From Sphingobacterium allocomposti (lineage in GTDB: Bacteria > Bacteroidota > Bacteroidia > Sphingobacteriales > Sphingobacteriaceae), in contig NZ_VNHX01000004.1 in the NCBI RefSeq assembly GCF_008124885.1, positions 167,704-231,703 on the forward strand: a stretch of DNA of 64,000 nucleotides, in the 5' to 3' direction. Below are positions 53,360 to 61,882 of the stretch, in pieces. The stretch's first letter is position 1. The number at the start of each line of letters is the position of its first letter. The notes under the pieces are model-generated. The model saw only the letters and a program-made list of their open reading frames with translations. It had not been told where the DNA came from and did not search any database. The position numbers were made by a program, and so were the translations under genes.

Positions 53360-53917
53360 TTATGCGGAGAGTTTCTCCATAAAATCAACAAACGACCGAA
53401 GGGCGTTACGAAGAAAATCTGCTGTATCGGCATTATTTAGCTTCCCTTGGTCATCGAATAGTTCTTGACAGTTTGGAATATACACCTCCGGCTGTTGGAG
53501 GGTGGGCATGTTTAGAAACACCAAGGACTGCCGCAGGTGGTGGTTGGCTCCAAAACCGCTGATGTTACCAATAGAAGAGGAGATGACCAGTGCGGGTTTA
53601 CCGTCCCAGCTGTTTTTGCCGTAAGGTCTGGATCCTACGTCGATAGCATTTTTAAGAACGCCCGGTACGGATCGGTTGTACTCCGGAGTGACAAAGATAA
53701 CTCCGTCTACCGACTTAATCTGCTCGCGGAAAGGGTGATAACTTGCGGGACTATCTCCCTCATCGTAGTCCTGATTGTAAAGGGCTAAGTGGCCTATCTC
53801 TATCAGCTCCAGGTTATAGCCATCGGGCGCGTTTTCGATCAGAAAATTTGCGATTTTTTTATTGAAAGACTCCTTGCGTAAAGAGCCGACAACAACTCCT
53901 ATTTTTTTGTTAGCCAT
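53360..53917 (-). CDS. NAD(P)H-dependent FMN reductase
   Basis: The 185-residue flavodoxin-like protein shows the FMN phosphate loop VVGSLRKESFNKK near residues 9-21, the central TPEYNRSVPGVLKNAIDVGSR block near 78-98 and SSSIGNISGFGANHHL near 113. It reduces FMN with NAD(P)H or acts on quinones and azo compounds. The Met at 53917 fits the family start; the longer frame is not needed. It is upstream of the FGase gene on the same strand and may open that transcript. Confidence 0.88.
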   Translation of the reverse strand: MANKKIGVVVGSLRKESFNKKIANFLIENAPDGYNLELIEIGHLALYNQDYDEGDSPASYHPFREQIKSVDGVIFVTPEYNRSVPGVLKNAIDVGSRPYGKNSWDGKPALVISSSIGNISGFGANHHLRQSLVFLNMPTLQQPEVYIPNCQELFDDQGKLNNADTADFLRNALRSFVDFMEKLSA

Positions 53918-54056
53918 AATGATGATCTTTTTATCTATATAAAAGAACAACGGCCTGGGAATTTGGTTTTGCCGGGAGAGGAGATGTGAAAAAGTTTAAG
54001 GTTGTTCCCTCCGGAATGGCGTTATACAACAAGCCGTAGTGAACAACCTTTTGTGT

Positions 54057-54359
54057 CTATTTTACTTCGATTGTCGTGCTGTCGCCGGTGGGTGGCTCGT
54101 CCGAGGGGGGCGTATCGTCTCCCTTTTGTTTTTCGACGGTAATCTTACATTCGGTCAATAGGGCGGCCAAGGCGCCAACAGCTGCAAATATAGGGGCGAA
54201 TACAACACCTACTACACCTAAGGTAACCGGAAACGTCATGATCTCTTTTCCGTGCTTATCTGAAATACTGATTTTAGTCACATTGCCTTCTGCAATGATC
54301 TCCTTGATTTTCTTTAGTAGATTCTCGCCGGTGACGAAAAATGTTTCTTTGATTGACAT
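54057..54359 (-). CDS. DUF4342 protein
   Basis: The 100-residue protein has a charged N-terminal part ending in FPVTLGVVGVVFAPIFAAVGALAALLTE, a single amphipathic or membrane-embedded helix pair near residues 43-70, and an acidic Pro/Thr-rich tail. It matches the DUF4342 family of small proteins with a conserved core of that kind. It is the third gene of a three-gene cassette (180-residue protein, DUF4407, DUF4342) and is separated from the DUF4407 gene by about 50 bases. Its role is unknown. Confidence 0.75.
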   Translation of the reverse strand: MSIKETFFVTGENLLKKIKEIIAEGNVTKISISDKHGKEIMTFPVTLGVVGVVFAPIFAAVGALAALLTECKITVEKQKGDDTPPSDEPPTGDSTTIEVK

Positions 54360-54410
54360 GATGATATTTATTTGATGTACATACAATAACAATGATACGT
54401 GCGCGTTTGT

Positions 54411-55364
54411 TTATGGAACACGTAGTTTCTCCAACATCTTCACACGGACGTCGGTTTGGTGCTGGATGAGCTTGTCGTAGTCGGACTCTTTGTCCGTGAG
54501 CTTGATGACAAGCACGAACAGTTCGATCGCCAGAAAGAAAAACAGAAACAGGAGATAAACGAATAGCCCGATGCGCGACGAGGTGACAACATCGTGCAAC
54601 AAATTGAGCTCGTCCAGGAAGCCCGTCGCCGCTTTGAGTTCTTTCTCCTTGCGCTCTTTGATCGTTGTGATGGACGCCGCCAGTTCAAACTTTTTGTTTT
54701 GTAACGCCTCAATCTGCCTGTGAAGCTGTTCCATCTCCAGCTTTTTAGGGTTCTCCATGACCGATTTGTTCGTAGATTGTGTTGTGTTTATCTCTTTTCC
54801 TTTTTCGTCCCGTGTTACACTCCGGTTGGTGTAGCTGGTGACAATCACCGGATTTTTCTTTAAGTCGGCACTTACGGCGTCGTATTTGTGATTGGCTTTT
54901 GCAATCATAACATCCAAATCGTGCAGCTGCTTCTGGATGTCGTTCTCCGACTGCTGTACCGCTGCTTTGACGCGTTGATCCATGACTTCGGCCTTTCGCA
55001 GCTCGATGTCGTCTTTGAACGTAATCTGATCCATTATAAAAGCTCCGAGGATCGACATAACCAAGGCTAGAAGTATGCGGAATAGGCTCGACCACGGGCT
55101 TATCTTCGTAGAAAGGATAATGATACGTTCAATCTGGATGATGACAAAGCCCATGAGCAGGCCGCCCACGATTCCGCCCCACGGCGCCAGATGGAGATAC
55201 CGGGTAGCAAAGCTGTAGCCAATAAAAAACCAGATCAGCACGATCAGCAGCATGGCTGACGTATATTTCTTTACGTTTTTAGAAGACTGTTCACTTGAAT
55301 TTTTGACAAGGCTGTAATTGAATCCCGTTAAGAAACAGCCGAATTTTAACCACCAATCCTTCAT
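54411..55364 (-). CDS. DUF4407 membrane protein
   Basis: The 317-residue protein has three N-terminal transmembrane helices (residues about 35-56, 62-82 and 90-110), a long charged coiled-coil of about 130 residues (with MEQLHRQIEALQNKKFELAAS) and one C-terminal helix near 270-295 (LFVYLLFLFFFLAIELFVL). This matches the DUF4407 family, which is found in Bacteroidota and Actinobacteria without known function. The coiled-coil is expected to face one compartment and could bind the neighbouring 180-residue protein. Five bases separate the two genes. Confidence 0.82.
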   Translation of the reverse strand: MKDWWLKFGCFLTGFNYSLVKNSSEQSSKNVKKYTSAMLLIVLIWFFIGYSFATRYLHLAPWGGIVGGLLMGFVIIQIERIIILSTKISPWSSLFRILLALVMSILGAFIMDQITFKDDIELRKAEVMDQRVKAAVQQSENDIQKQLHDLDVMIAKANHKYDAVSADLKKNPVIVTSYTNRSVTRDEKGKEINTTQSTNKSVMENPKKLEMEQLHRQIEALQNKKFELAASITTIKERKEKELKAATGFLDELNLLHDVVTSSRIGLFVYLLFLFFFLAIELFVLVIKLTDKESDYDKLIQHQTDVRVKMLEKLRVP

Positions 55365-55368
55365 GCTC

Positions 55369-55911
55369 TTAAAATTTCTTTGTTAACAGATGGGCATGCG
55401 TTATAGAAGCCATTCCCTTCATAAAGCCTCTTTTATACGCCAAAATAGCTCTTTCGCAGAGGCCGCTATTGGTTTGAAGGGAGTCTTCAAGCTCGCGTAC
55501 CTTATCGATGTGGGCCAGGAGGTCGGTCTGTTTAATTTTCAGTTCATCGACGAGGTCAATCAGTCCGGCACGGCTGCGGGAATGAATGTGGAACTCGAGG
55601 TCTTTCATCAACGAAGCATGATAGGTTTTTACCTGATGGATCAAGATCTCCAAGTCGTATCGGATAAGGCGTATGTTGTCGTTTTTATAGCCTTCATCCG
55701 GACTTGTTAACGCATCGTGGTAGCCCTTTTCTTCAAAGTCCTGCTGCAGGTAGTTATAGATCAGGAAGATGCCCTGACCATCGTGTACGGAGGCTCCGTT
55801 GAGCCGCTTCGTATCTACCTTCGTATCCGCCGTGTCTGCCGCCTGCTGCACTGCCGCTGCCGTTGGCAGAACAGCGTCCTTTTTTCTTTTAAAAACAGTA
55901 AACCATCCCAT
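55369..55911 (-). CDS. Unknown cytosolic helical protein with the DUF4407 cassette
   Basis: I do not recognise this 180-residue protein. It has a basic N terminus (FKRKKDA), a low-complexity Ala/Asp stretch (AAAVQQAADTADTKVD), and then a helical region with DYNLQQDFEEKGYHDAL-like and LVDELKIKQTDLLAHIDKVRELEDSL segments that look like coiled coil. No membrane helix is visible. It is the first gene of the cassette, with DUF4407 four bases downstream, so it is probably a soluble partner of that membrane protein. Confidence 0.65.
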   Translation of the reverse strand: MGWFTVFKRKKDAVLPTAAAVQQAADTADTKVDTKRLNGASVHDGQGIFLIYNYLQQDFEEKGYHDALTSPDEGYKNDNIRLIRYDLEILIHQVKTYHASLMKDLEFHIHSRSRAGLIDLVDELKIKQTDLLAHIDKVRELEDSLQTNSGLCERAILAYKRGFMKGMASITHAHLLTKKF

Positions 55912-55984
55912 TGATTTTCTCGCGTTTATTTGTTCAAAATAAGCAGGGAACAGCGAGATAAGACATGGTTATTAGGTAAATTGG

Positions 55985-56042
55985 GAAAAAAAATAGGTGA
56001 ACGCCCGCATCTTGCCGGTGAAACCGGCAAAATGCGGGCGTG
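55985..56042 (-). terminator. Intrinsic terminator of the TonB receptor gene
   Basis: ACGCCCGCATTTTGCCGGT pairs with ACCGGCAAGATGCGGGCGT around GAAA, followed on the minus strand by eight T residues. It ends the receptor transcript before the DUF4407 cassette. Confidence 0.9.
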
Positions 56043-56059
56043 CTGAACGGATGACACTT

Positions 56060-57919
56060 TTAGTTTTTAGACCATTCATACCGCACGCCCAGCGTATACC
56101 ATCTCCCCGGCATCGGAATTGCTGCGGTTTCTATATATGTTACGTCGAAAATATTTTGTGCGTCAGCATAGATCGAGAAATTGGGTAGCGTGTATCCGAT
56201 CCGTACATCAGACAGGAAATAAGACTTGTTGCTGATACGCTGATTGAAGCGGTTCGCAACAGACACGTTCCATTGTGGCCGCTGCATTGTCAGCAGGAGC
56301 TTGGCCTGATGTTTCAGGGTTTCGACGTTATACTTGGAAGTGAAGCCGCTAGGCTGTAGGATGGTCGGGTCGAGAAAGTTGTACCCCATATTAATCTGAT
56401 AGACAGCGTGGTGTCCTTGAATGCTGTAGAGAACATTGGCGTTGAAGCCATTTACCCGGTTTTTTCCCATGTTAAAAGGCTGATAGGGGACATCGGCTGA
56501 TGCTCTGATCCAATCAATGAAGTTTTTGATATCGCGGTAGAAAAATCCGGCATGTCCGATCAGATGGCGGTCTGTAAATTTTATCGCCCCTTCGATCTGC
56601 CAGGCGTCTTCTGAAAAGAGGGCCGGGTTGCCGATGTTTCCCTGTTGATTCAGATACAAGTCGGTGAAGGTCGGGATCCGTTGGCTGGACCCGGCGTTGA
56701 GCACCAATTTCCACTTTTGTGTCAGCGCATAGCCAAGATCGAAGCCTGGATAAATCTGCCATCCGTATTGTGTGTTGTAGTTGAGATAAGCGCCAACATT
56801 TACCGACAGCTTTTCAATCTGTTCGGTACGGAACTCCGTATAGATACCGTGGTTGCTACGGTCGTGGTTTCCCATATTGGAGCTGTTGATCCGGTCAAAG
56901 CGGGATTCCAGACCAAAACCGAAATCGCCGAACGAGGTCTCGTAGCGACTGTTCAGCTCGGCGGAGAACGCGTTGTTGTAATGCAGTGAGCGTGCCCGGG
57001 ACAGGTCGTCACGAAAATAGCGGTAGTCGTCTTCGGTGTAGCGGTTGCTGATACGCGGACTTAAGAAGAAGCGGTCTGTCAGGCGGTGTTTCGACGCCAC
57101 CGAAGCAAATACGGTCTCGACAATTTCATGCGCCTCCCTGTCGCCCGGCGCGGCATAAAAGCCGTTAGCGCCAAAACTGTTATATATATAGCTGCCCAGC
57201 CACTCCATCGTATGGCCGTTGTCGATGGCTAAGCCACCCTGATAAAAGACCCTATCGGCGTTTGACGCGGTGTTATACCGCTGGCCATTCGATCTGTCTT
57301 TGTTATAAAACAGCTGGTGCTGATGTTTTTCGCTGTACCAGCTTGCTCCTACCTGTGTGCCGGCATGATAGTAGATGCCATCTTTTTCTTCTTCGGCTCT
57401 GTTTTTTAGCGAGCTTCCTGTATATACGTTTGCCTGAACGGCGGAGTGCCGGATAGCCTTCGTGATGATATTGATCGCTCCTGTCAGTGCGTTGGCGCCA
57501 TATATACGTGCGGCAGGTCCGCGGAGTACCTCTATACGGTCGATGGCGTCGAGAGGAATCGGTAAGTTCAAGGTGTGGTGGCCCGTCTGCGGGTCCGAAA
57601 CTTTGGCTCCGTTCACTAACACGAGGGTCTGATCAAAGCTGCCGCCGTCGATGCTTACGTCTGCCTGCGTACCAAATGGGCCGCGTTGGCGTAGATCTAC
57701 GCCATTGAGATAGCTTAGCGCCTCGTTAAGGTTCCGTACCGGAAGCTGCCTCACCTGCTCTCCGGTGAGTATCTCCACATTCCGGTTGTCCTTATTAAAA
57801 GGTATGTGAAGCCGGTTTTGGTTAATGATCACCTCGCGGATATTTGTTGTGTCCTGCCCCCAAGTAGCCAGAGGGAAGAGTATGAGTAATGTTGCTGTTC
57901 TTTTTAACATAGTCTTCAT
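56060..57919 (-). CDS. TonB-dependent outer-membrane receptor
   Basis: The 619-residue protein has a signal peptide (cleavage near WGQ), a plug domain with RNLNEALSYLNGVDLRQRGPFG and DGGSFDQTLVLVNGAKVSDP-type blocks, GANALTGAINIITK at the plug end, and a barrel ending in GVRYEWSKN. It resembles the BtuB/vitamin-B12 and siderophore receptors and takes up a scarce metal complex or cofactor. The Met at 57910 is also possible. A strong promoter (TTTG, 18 bases, TACATTTG at 57927-57956) ends seven bases before the start, so the mRNA would be leaderless. Confidence 0.9.
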   Translation of the reverse strand: MKTMLKRTATLLILFPLATWGQDTTNIREVIINQNRLHIPFNKDNRNVEILTGEQVRQLPVRNLNEALSYLNGVDLRQRGPFGTQADVSIDGGSFDQTLVLVNGAKVSDPQTGHHTLNLPIPLDAIDRIEVLRGPAARIYGANALTGAINIITKAIRHSAVQANVYTGSSLKNRAEEEKDGIYYHAGTQVGASWYSEKHQHQLFYNKDRSNGQRYNTASNADRVFYQGGLAIDNGHTMEWLGSYIYNSFGANGFYAAPGDREAHEIVETVFASVASKHRLTDRFFLSPRISNRYTEDDYRYFRDDLSRARSLHYNNAFSAELNSRYETSFGDFGFGLESRFDRINSSNMGNHDRSNHGIYTEFRTEQIEKLSVNVGAYLNYNTQYGWQIYPGFDLGYALTQKWKLVLNAGSSQRIPTFTDLYLNQQGNIGNPALFSEDAWQIEGAIKFTDRHLIGHAGFFYRDIKNFIDWIRASADVPYQPFNMGKNRVNGFNANVLYSIQGHHAVYQINMGYNFLDPTILQPSGFTSKYNVETLKHQAKLLLTMQRPQWNVSVANRFNQRISNKSYFLSDVRIGYTLPNFSIYADAQNIFDVTYIETAAIPMPGRWYTLGVRYEWSKN

Positions 57920-57926
57920 TTTGGCA

Positions 57927-57956
57927 CAAATGTAGTTTTTGGCCGGCAGGTTCAAA
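57927..57956 (-). promoter_or_regulatory. Promoter of the TonB receptor gene, abutting the start codon
   Basis: On the minus strand TTTG (57956-57953), 18 bases, then TACATTTG (57934-57927), a full consensus match. Only seven bases lie between the box and the ATG at 57919. Confidence 0.75.
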
Positions 57957-58094
57957 TGTGCCAGTTTTTATATTATGCCTAGTCCGGTTGAAGTCCCGTT
58001 TCGAAACGCGCACCTGATCGGGGCGGAACGGCAGCAGATGGTGCCGGCCGCCCCTCATGAGAGCAAGGGGCGACGTCCGCCGGATCTATACAGT

Positions 58095-58114
58095 GGCGGA
58101 TTGGCCAATCCGCC
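58095..58114. repeat. Perfect 20-base palindrome downstream of the phospholipase gene
   Basis: GGCGGATTGGCCAATCCGCC reads the same on both strands. It lies 30 bases after the stop of the phospholipase gene in a GC-rich gap, with no T-run; it may act as a stem at the transcript end or as a binding site. Confidence 0.5.
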
Positions 58115-58143
58115 TGTCGCGGCCGCTGCCCTGCGGGGGCCGG

Positions 58144-59085
58144 TCAATGCCATTCTTCCCGACCGAGGATTGTCTTGAGCAGCAGCGTGGTGTCTGCCGC
58201 CGGCCCCGGCAGCTCCGCTTTCAGGTTTAGGACCGGCTGGCCGGCGTCGATCCAAGCAGAGGTCCAATAAGAACCGATATGAAAGATGGCTTGGCGCATA
58301 CGCCGCTCCACCATTCCCTGTAGCCGTCGGTGATATTCTTTTGCATAGGCGTCCGAGTAGGAGGCAATAAGCACATTATTGCGCGTCATGTACGTGCGTT
58401 GCAGATGTTTTGGAAATTGTCGGGAGAGCGCTTTCTCCACTTTTAAGACCGAATCGACCAGCTCGTGGCTCTCACGGATAATGTCCCATGCTAGCTGCAG
58501 GGGGTCGGAAATATATTGGGCCTTTCCGACAAACAGGTTGTAATCTTCGGCAAACATCTCGGGGAGGCGGCTCTCCCAGAACGCATGTATTCCCAGCTGC
58601 CCCGTGAGCTGTCCGTTATAGTTGCTTGTCGTATGCAGAGGAACGTGGGCATCCGCCACGTAGTGTCCCAGGTCTGCCGAATGCCGCACGATGGCTTCGA
58701 CGTCCTTGCGCCTAAAGGCTGTCGTCAGCTTTTGATAAGTAAAATGTATCTGCCACGGCACAATTCCGTGGGCGAGGAGGCGCCGCTCGCTATACTTTTC
58801 CTTCGCCTTGCTCCAATGTATGGGAACCGAGTCAGGCGTTTCTTCTTCATAGTCGTCGAGGTCGATAAAGTGACGGGGCGATTCCAGGGTGTCTACATAA
58901 CAGCGTTTGTCGGCATCGACTGCCTTCTCGGTTATATAATCAATGTGCTGTTTGTAAAACGCGGCCAGTTCGGCAGGAAGCGTAAAGACTGCTGCGTTAT
59001 TGATACGCTTGTGTGCATAAAATCCCCAGGAGCAAAGCAAGATAAGCGCCAGTATTCCCAGGACGGTGGTTTGTCTGTATTGCAT
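58144..59085 (-). CDS. Zinc-dependent phospholipase C / S1-P1 nuclease-like protein
   Basis: The 313-residue protein has an N-terminal membrane anchor or signal (residues about 8-24) and the zinc-cluster motifs of the phospholipase C/P1 nuclease fold: GFYAHKRIN near 22, PRHFIDLDDYE near 66-76, LGHYVADAHVPLHTTSNYNG near 145-164, and HAFWESRLPE near 172. It probably hydrolyses phosphodiester bonds of lipids or nucleic acids in the periplasm. It is divergent from the glycosyltransferase gene. Confidence 0.82.
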   Translation of the reverse strand: MQYRQTTVLGILALILLCSWGFYAHKRINNAAVFTLPAELAAFYKQHIDYITEKAVDADKRCYVDTLESPRHFIDLDDYEEETPDSVPIHWSKAKEKYSERRLLAHGIVPWQIHFTYQKLTTAFRRKDVEAIVRHSADLGHYVADAHVPLHTTSNYNGQLTGQLGIHAFWESRLPEMFAEDYNLFVGKAQYISDPLQLAWDIIRESHELVDSVLKVEKALSRQFPKHLQRTYMTRNNVLIASYSDAYAKEYHRRLQGMVERRMRQAIFHIGSYWTSAWIDAGQPVLNLKAELPGPAADTTLLLKTILGREEWH

Positions 59086-59195
59086 GGCGAGTTTATATTG
59101 GTTTCACTAAAATCAGAAATTTCTTCGAAACTTGGATGCCGATGTCGCAATTCACAGGAAATTTAGTACTTTGGACATACTAATTGCAGCAGTAG

Positions 59196-60182
59196 ATGAA
59201 AATATTATATGCCGTTCAGGGAACAGGAAACGGGCACCTGTCCCGCGCTTTAGATATTGTTCCTGTATTACAGGGGCTGGGTGAAGTTGATATATTAGTC
59301 AGCGGTATTCAAGCAGACATTGTTCTTCCGTTTCCGGTAAAATATCGGTTGCACGGGCTGAGTTTCATCTTTGGAAAATCAGGCGGGGTTGATCTCTGGC
59401 GTACGTTTATGAGCTCTACCGTACGGAAATTTATACAGGAGATTAAAGATCTCCCCGTGGAAAACTATGATCTCGTCATCAACGACTTCGAGCCTATATC
59501 GGCGTGGGCGTGCCAAACGCGGGATATCCCCTGCATTGGCTTAAGCCATCAGATAGGAGCCCTGGACCCGGCGAGCCCTAAACCCGATGAGACGGACATG
59601 TTGGGCAAATTCATCATGAAGAACTACGCGCCGTCCAGCATTTCCTACGGCTTCCATTTCAAATCGTACAACAAGCATATCTTTACGCCCGTCATCCGGC
59701 AGTCTATACGGGCGCTCGAGCCCAACGATAAGGGACACTACACCGTTTACCTTCCTTCGTATGACGATGCGCATCTGCTGAAGAATCTGTCTAAGTTCAG
59801 TGATATTCAATGGGACGTGTACTCCAAGCATAACAAAAAGAAGTTTACCGTAAAGAACGTGACCATTAACCCGATTCAGAGCGACACTTTCGTACAGAGC
59901 ATGGCAAACGCGTCGGGTGTCTTGTGTGGCGCAGGTTTTGAAACGCCTGCCGAAGCGTTGTTCTTAGGCAAAAAGCTGCTGGTTATACCGATGAAGAACC
60001 AATATGAGCAGCATCTGAACGCCGCAGCTTTAGAACAGATGGGCGTACCGGTTATCAACAGCTTGAAGAAAAAATACGATTTTGCCATTGAAGCATGGCT
60101 AAACAGCAAGAACAGGGTGCCGGTAGACTATCCGGATATAACAAAAGAAATTATTACGAACATTGTAGAAAAACATAAATGA
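59196..60182 (+). CDS. GT-B glycosyltransferase (MurG/UGT-like)
   Basis: The 328-residue protein starts MKILYAVQGTGNGHLSRAL, the glycine-rich N-terminal loop of GT-B enzymes, and has the nucleotide-sugar region CGAGFETPAEALFLGKKLLVIPMKNQYEQHLNAAAL near residues 243-280, as in MurG and glucuronosyltransferase-like proteins. It transfers a sugar to an unknown acceptor, probably a lipid or envelope polymer. The TGA overlaps the next ATG (ATGA), so it is translationally coupled to the FKBP gene. Confidence 0.85.
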   Translation: MKILYAVQGTGNGHLSRALDIVPVLQGLGEVDILVSGIQADIVLPFPVKYRLHGLSFIFGKSGGVDLWRTFMSSTVRKFIQEIKDLPVENYDLVINDFEPISAWACQTRDIPCIGLSHQIGALDPASPKPDETDMLGKFIMKNYAPSSISYGFHFKSYNKHIFTPVIRQSIRALEPNDKGHYTVYLPSYDDAHLLKNLSKFSDIQWDVYSKHNKKKFTVKNVTINPIQSDTFVQSMANASGVLCGAGFETPAEALFLGKKLLVIPMKNQYEQHLNAAALEQMGVPVINSLKKKYDFAIEAWLNSKNRVPVDYPDITKEIITNIVEKHK

Positions 60183-60865
60183 AAATGACGAAGTTAGGAT
60201 ATTGTATAATAGCACTGGTTGCTGCACAAACATATGGGGCGAAGGCACAGGTTTTAAAATCAAACACTGATTCTGTTTCCTATTCCCTGGGTATGGATGT
60301 CGCATCATCGCTCAGTAGCACCGGTGTTGCTATCAATATGGATAGTTTTTTGAAGGGGATGACCGATGGTACAGCGGGTAACACGCGTCTGATCGCGCAG
60401 GAAGAAGGTATACGGCTGATCAAAAATGCCTTTTCGCAGGCCGCCGAACGGAAGGTGGCGGCTTTAAAGCAGGAGGAAACGACGTTTTTCGAAACCATAA
60501 AAAATAAAGATGGTGTCCGCCACCTGCAGGATGGTTTGTACTACGAAGTGCTGCAGGAGGGGACCGGTGCAAAGCCGGCCGACACGTCGGAGGTCACCGT
60601 ACATTATAAAGGATCGCTGGCCAACGGAAAGGTGTTCGACAGCTCCTACGACCGGGGCCAGCCGCTGGAACTTGATTTGGACAACGTTATCCGGGGATGG
60701 CAGCTCGGCATCCCACAGATGTCGGTAGGTTCGAAATATAGGTTTTATATACCTTCCTCTCTTGGCTATGGAGAACGTGGGGCGGGCGGGGAAATCCCCC
60801 CATATAGTGCCCTTATTTTTGAGATCGAATTGATTGGGATAAAGGAGGGGGATGCAACGAATTAA
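60179..60865 (+). CDS. FKBP-type peptidyl-prolyl isomerase (Mip/FkpA-like)
   Basis: The 228-residue protein has a signal peptide (cleavage near AKAQ), an N-terminal dimerisation domain with DSVSYSLGMDVASSL and a C-terminal FKBP domain near 125-222 with VTVHYKGSLANGKVFDSSYDRG, VIRGWQLGIPQMSVGSK and YIPSSLGYGERG. It helps fold envelope proteins. It overlaps the glycosyltransferase by four bases and the aldo/keto reductase by 14. Confidence 0.93.
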   Translation: MKMTKLGYCIIALVAAQTYGAKAQVLKSNTDSVSYSLGMDVASSLSSTGVAINMDSFLKGMTDGTAGNTRLIAQEEGIRLIKNAFSQAAERKVAALKQEETTFFETIKNKDGVRHLQDGLYYEVLQEGTGAKPADTSEVTVHYKGSLANGKVFDSSYDRGQPLELDLDNVIRGWQLGIPQMSVGSKYRFYIPSSLGYGERGAGGEIPPYSALIFEIELIGIKEGDATN

Positions 60866-61757
60866 AATCGGTAAATCTGCGTTGGAAGTCGCGCCCATCG
60901 GACTTGGTACGATGTCGTTGAAAGGAGGAGCGACCAAGCTGAACGTTGATATTCTGCAGCAGGCCTATGAATCGGGAATCAATTATTTCGATACGGCCGA
61001 TCTATACGAACGGGGAATGAACGAGGACCTGCTAGGGCAGGCGCTGTCCGCCGTCCGGGACAGCGTGATCCTTGCAACCAAGGTAGGCAATCAATGGCGT
61101 TCCGATGGAAGTACCTGGGACTGGAAAGCTTCTAAGCCTTATATCATCAAGACCGTAGAAGCATCGCTTTCTCGCTTAAATACGAGCTATATCGATCTAT
61201 ACCAACTTCACGGCGGAACGATCGACGATCCGATCGACGAAATTATAGAAGCATTTGAGCAGCTCGTGAAAGAAGGAAAAATCCGCTACTATGGAATTTC
61301 CTCGATACGTCCCAATGTGATACGTGCTTATGCCGAGCGGTCAAATATTGTGAGCGTGATGATGCAGTACAGCCTGCTGGACAGAAGGCCGGAAATGGTG
61401 TTCCCGCTGTTGGCAGACAAAGGGATCTCCGTGATCAGCAGGGGCGCGATGACGCAGGGAATATTGGTGGATAAGCCGGTAGACAAGTATTTACAACTTA
61501 CGTCCGGAGAAGTAGGTCACGCCAACCGGAATGTAGAAAAGTTGGCTGAACGGCTGGGAATCAGCAAGGCGCATGTGTTGCTGGCCTATGTGCTGGGCAG
61601 GTCCGAAGTGGCTGTCGCGGCAGTAGGTGTGCGGACCTTGGCTCAACTTCGCGACTTACAGCGGATCGCCGGAATGTTGCATGATATGACTCACGACGAA
61701 CGGGAAGTACTGGAAAAGGGTATACGGAAACTGGAATATGTAGATCATCTCCTCTAG
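60852..61757 (+). CDS. Aldo/keto reductase
   Basis: The 301-residue TIM-barrel enzyme shows the family tetrad: Asp and Tyr in FDTADLYERG near residues 46-55, Lys in ATKVGNQW near 78 and His in YQLHGG near 118, together with GLGTMSLKG at the N terminus and the ISKAHVLLAYVLG phosphate-binding end. It reduces or oxidises an unknown carbonyl with NADPH. The start overlaps the FKBP gene by 14 bases, so the three genes from 59196 are one transcript. Confidence 0.9.
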   Translation: MQRIKIGKSALEVAPIGLGTMSLKGGATKLNVDILQQAYESGINYFDTADLYERGMNEDLLGQALSAVRDSVILATKVGNQWRSDGSTWDWKASKPYIIKTVEASLSRLNTSYIDLYQLHGGTIDDPIDEIIEAFEQLVKEGKIRYYGISSIRPNVIRAYAERSNIVSVMMQYSLLDRRPEMVFPLLADKGISVISRGAMTQGILVDKPVDKYLQLTSGEVGHANRNVEKLAERLGISKAHVLLAYVLGRSEVAVAAVGVRTLAQLRDLQRIAGMLHDMTHDEREVLEKGIRKLEYVDHLL

Positions 61758-61882
61758 CTTTTCGGCGCAAGTTGGACGGTTTGAGCCAGCCATAAGGAGG
61801 CGGCTATTTCTTATCCTAGATCAATGCGTGGAGAACAAAGTTGTCGCAGTTTTGTATAAACAAATAAGAAAGGAAATGAATT

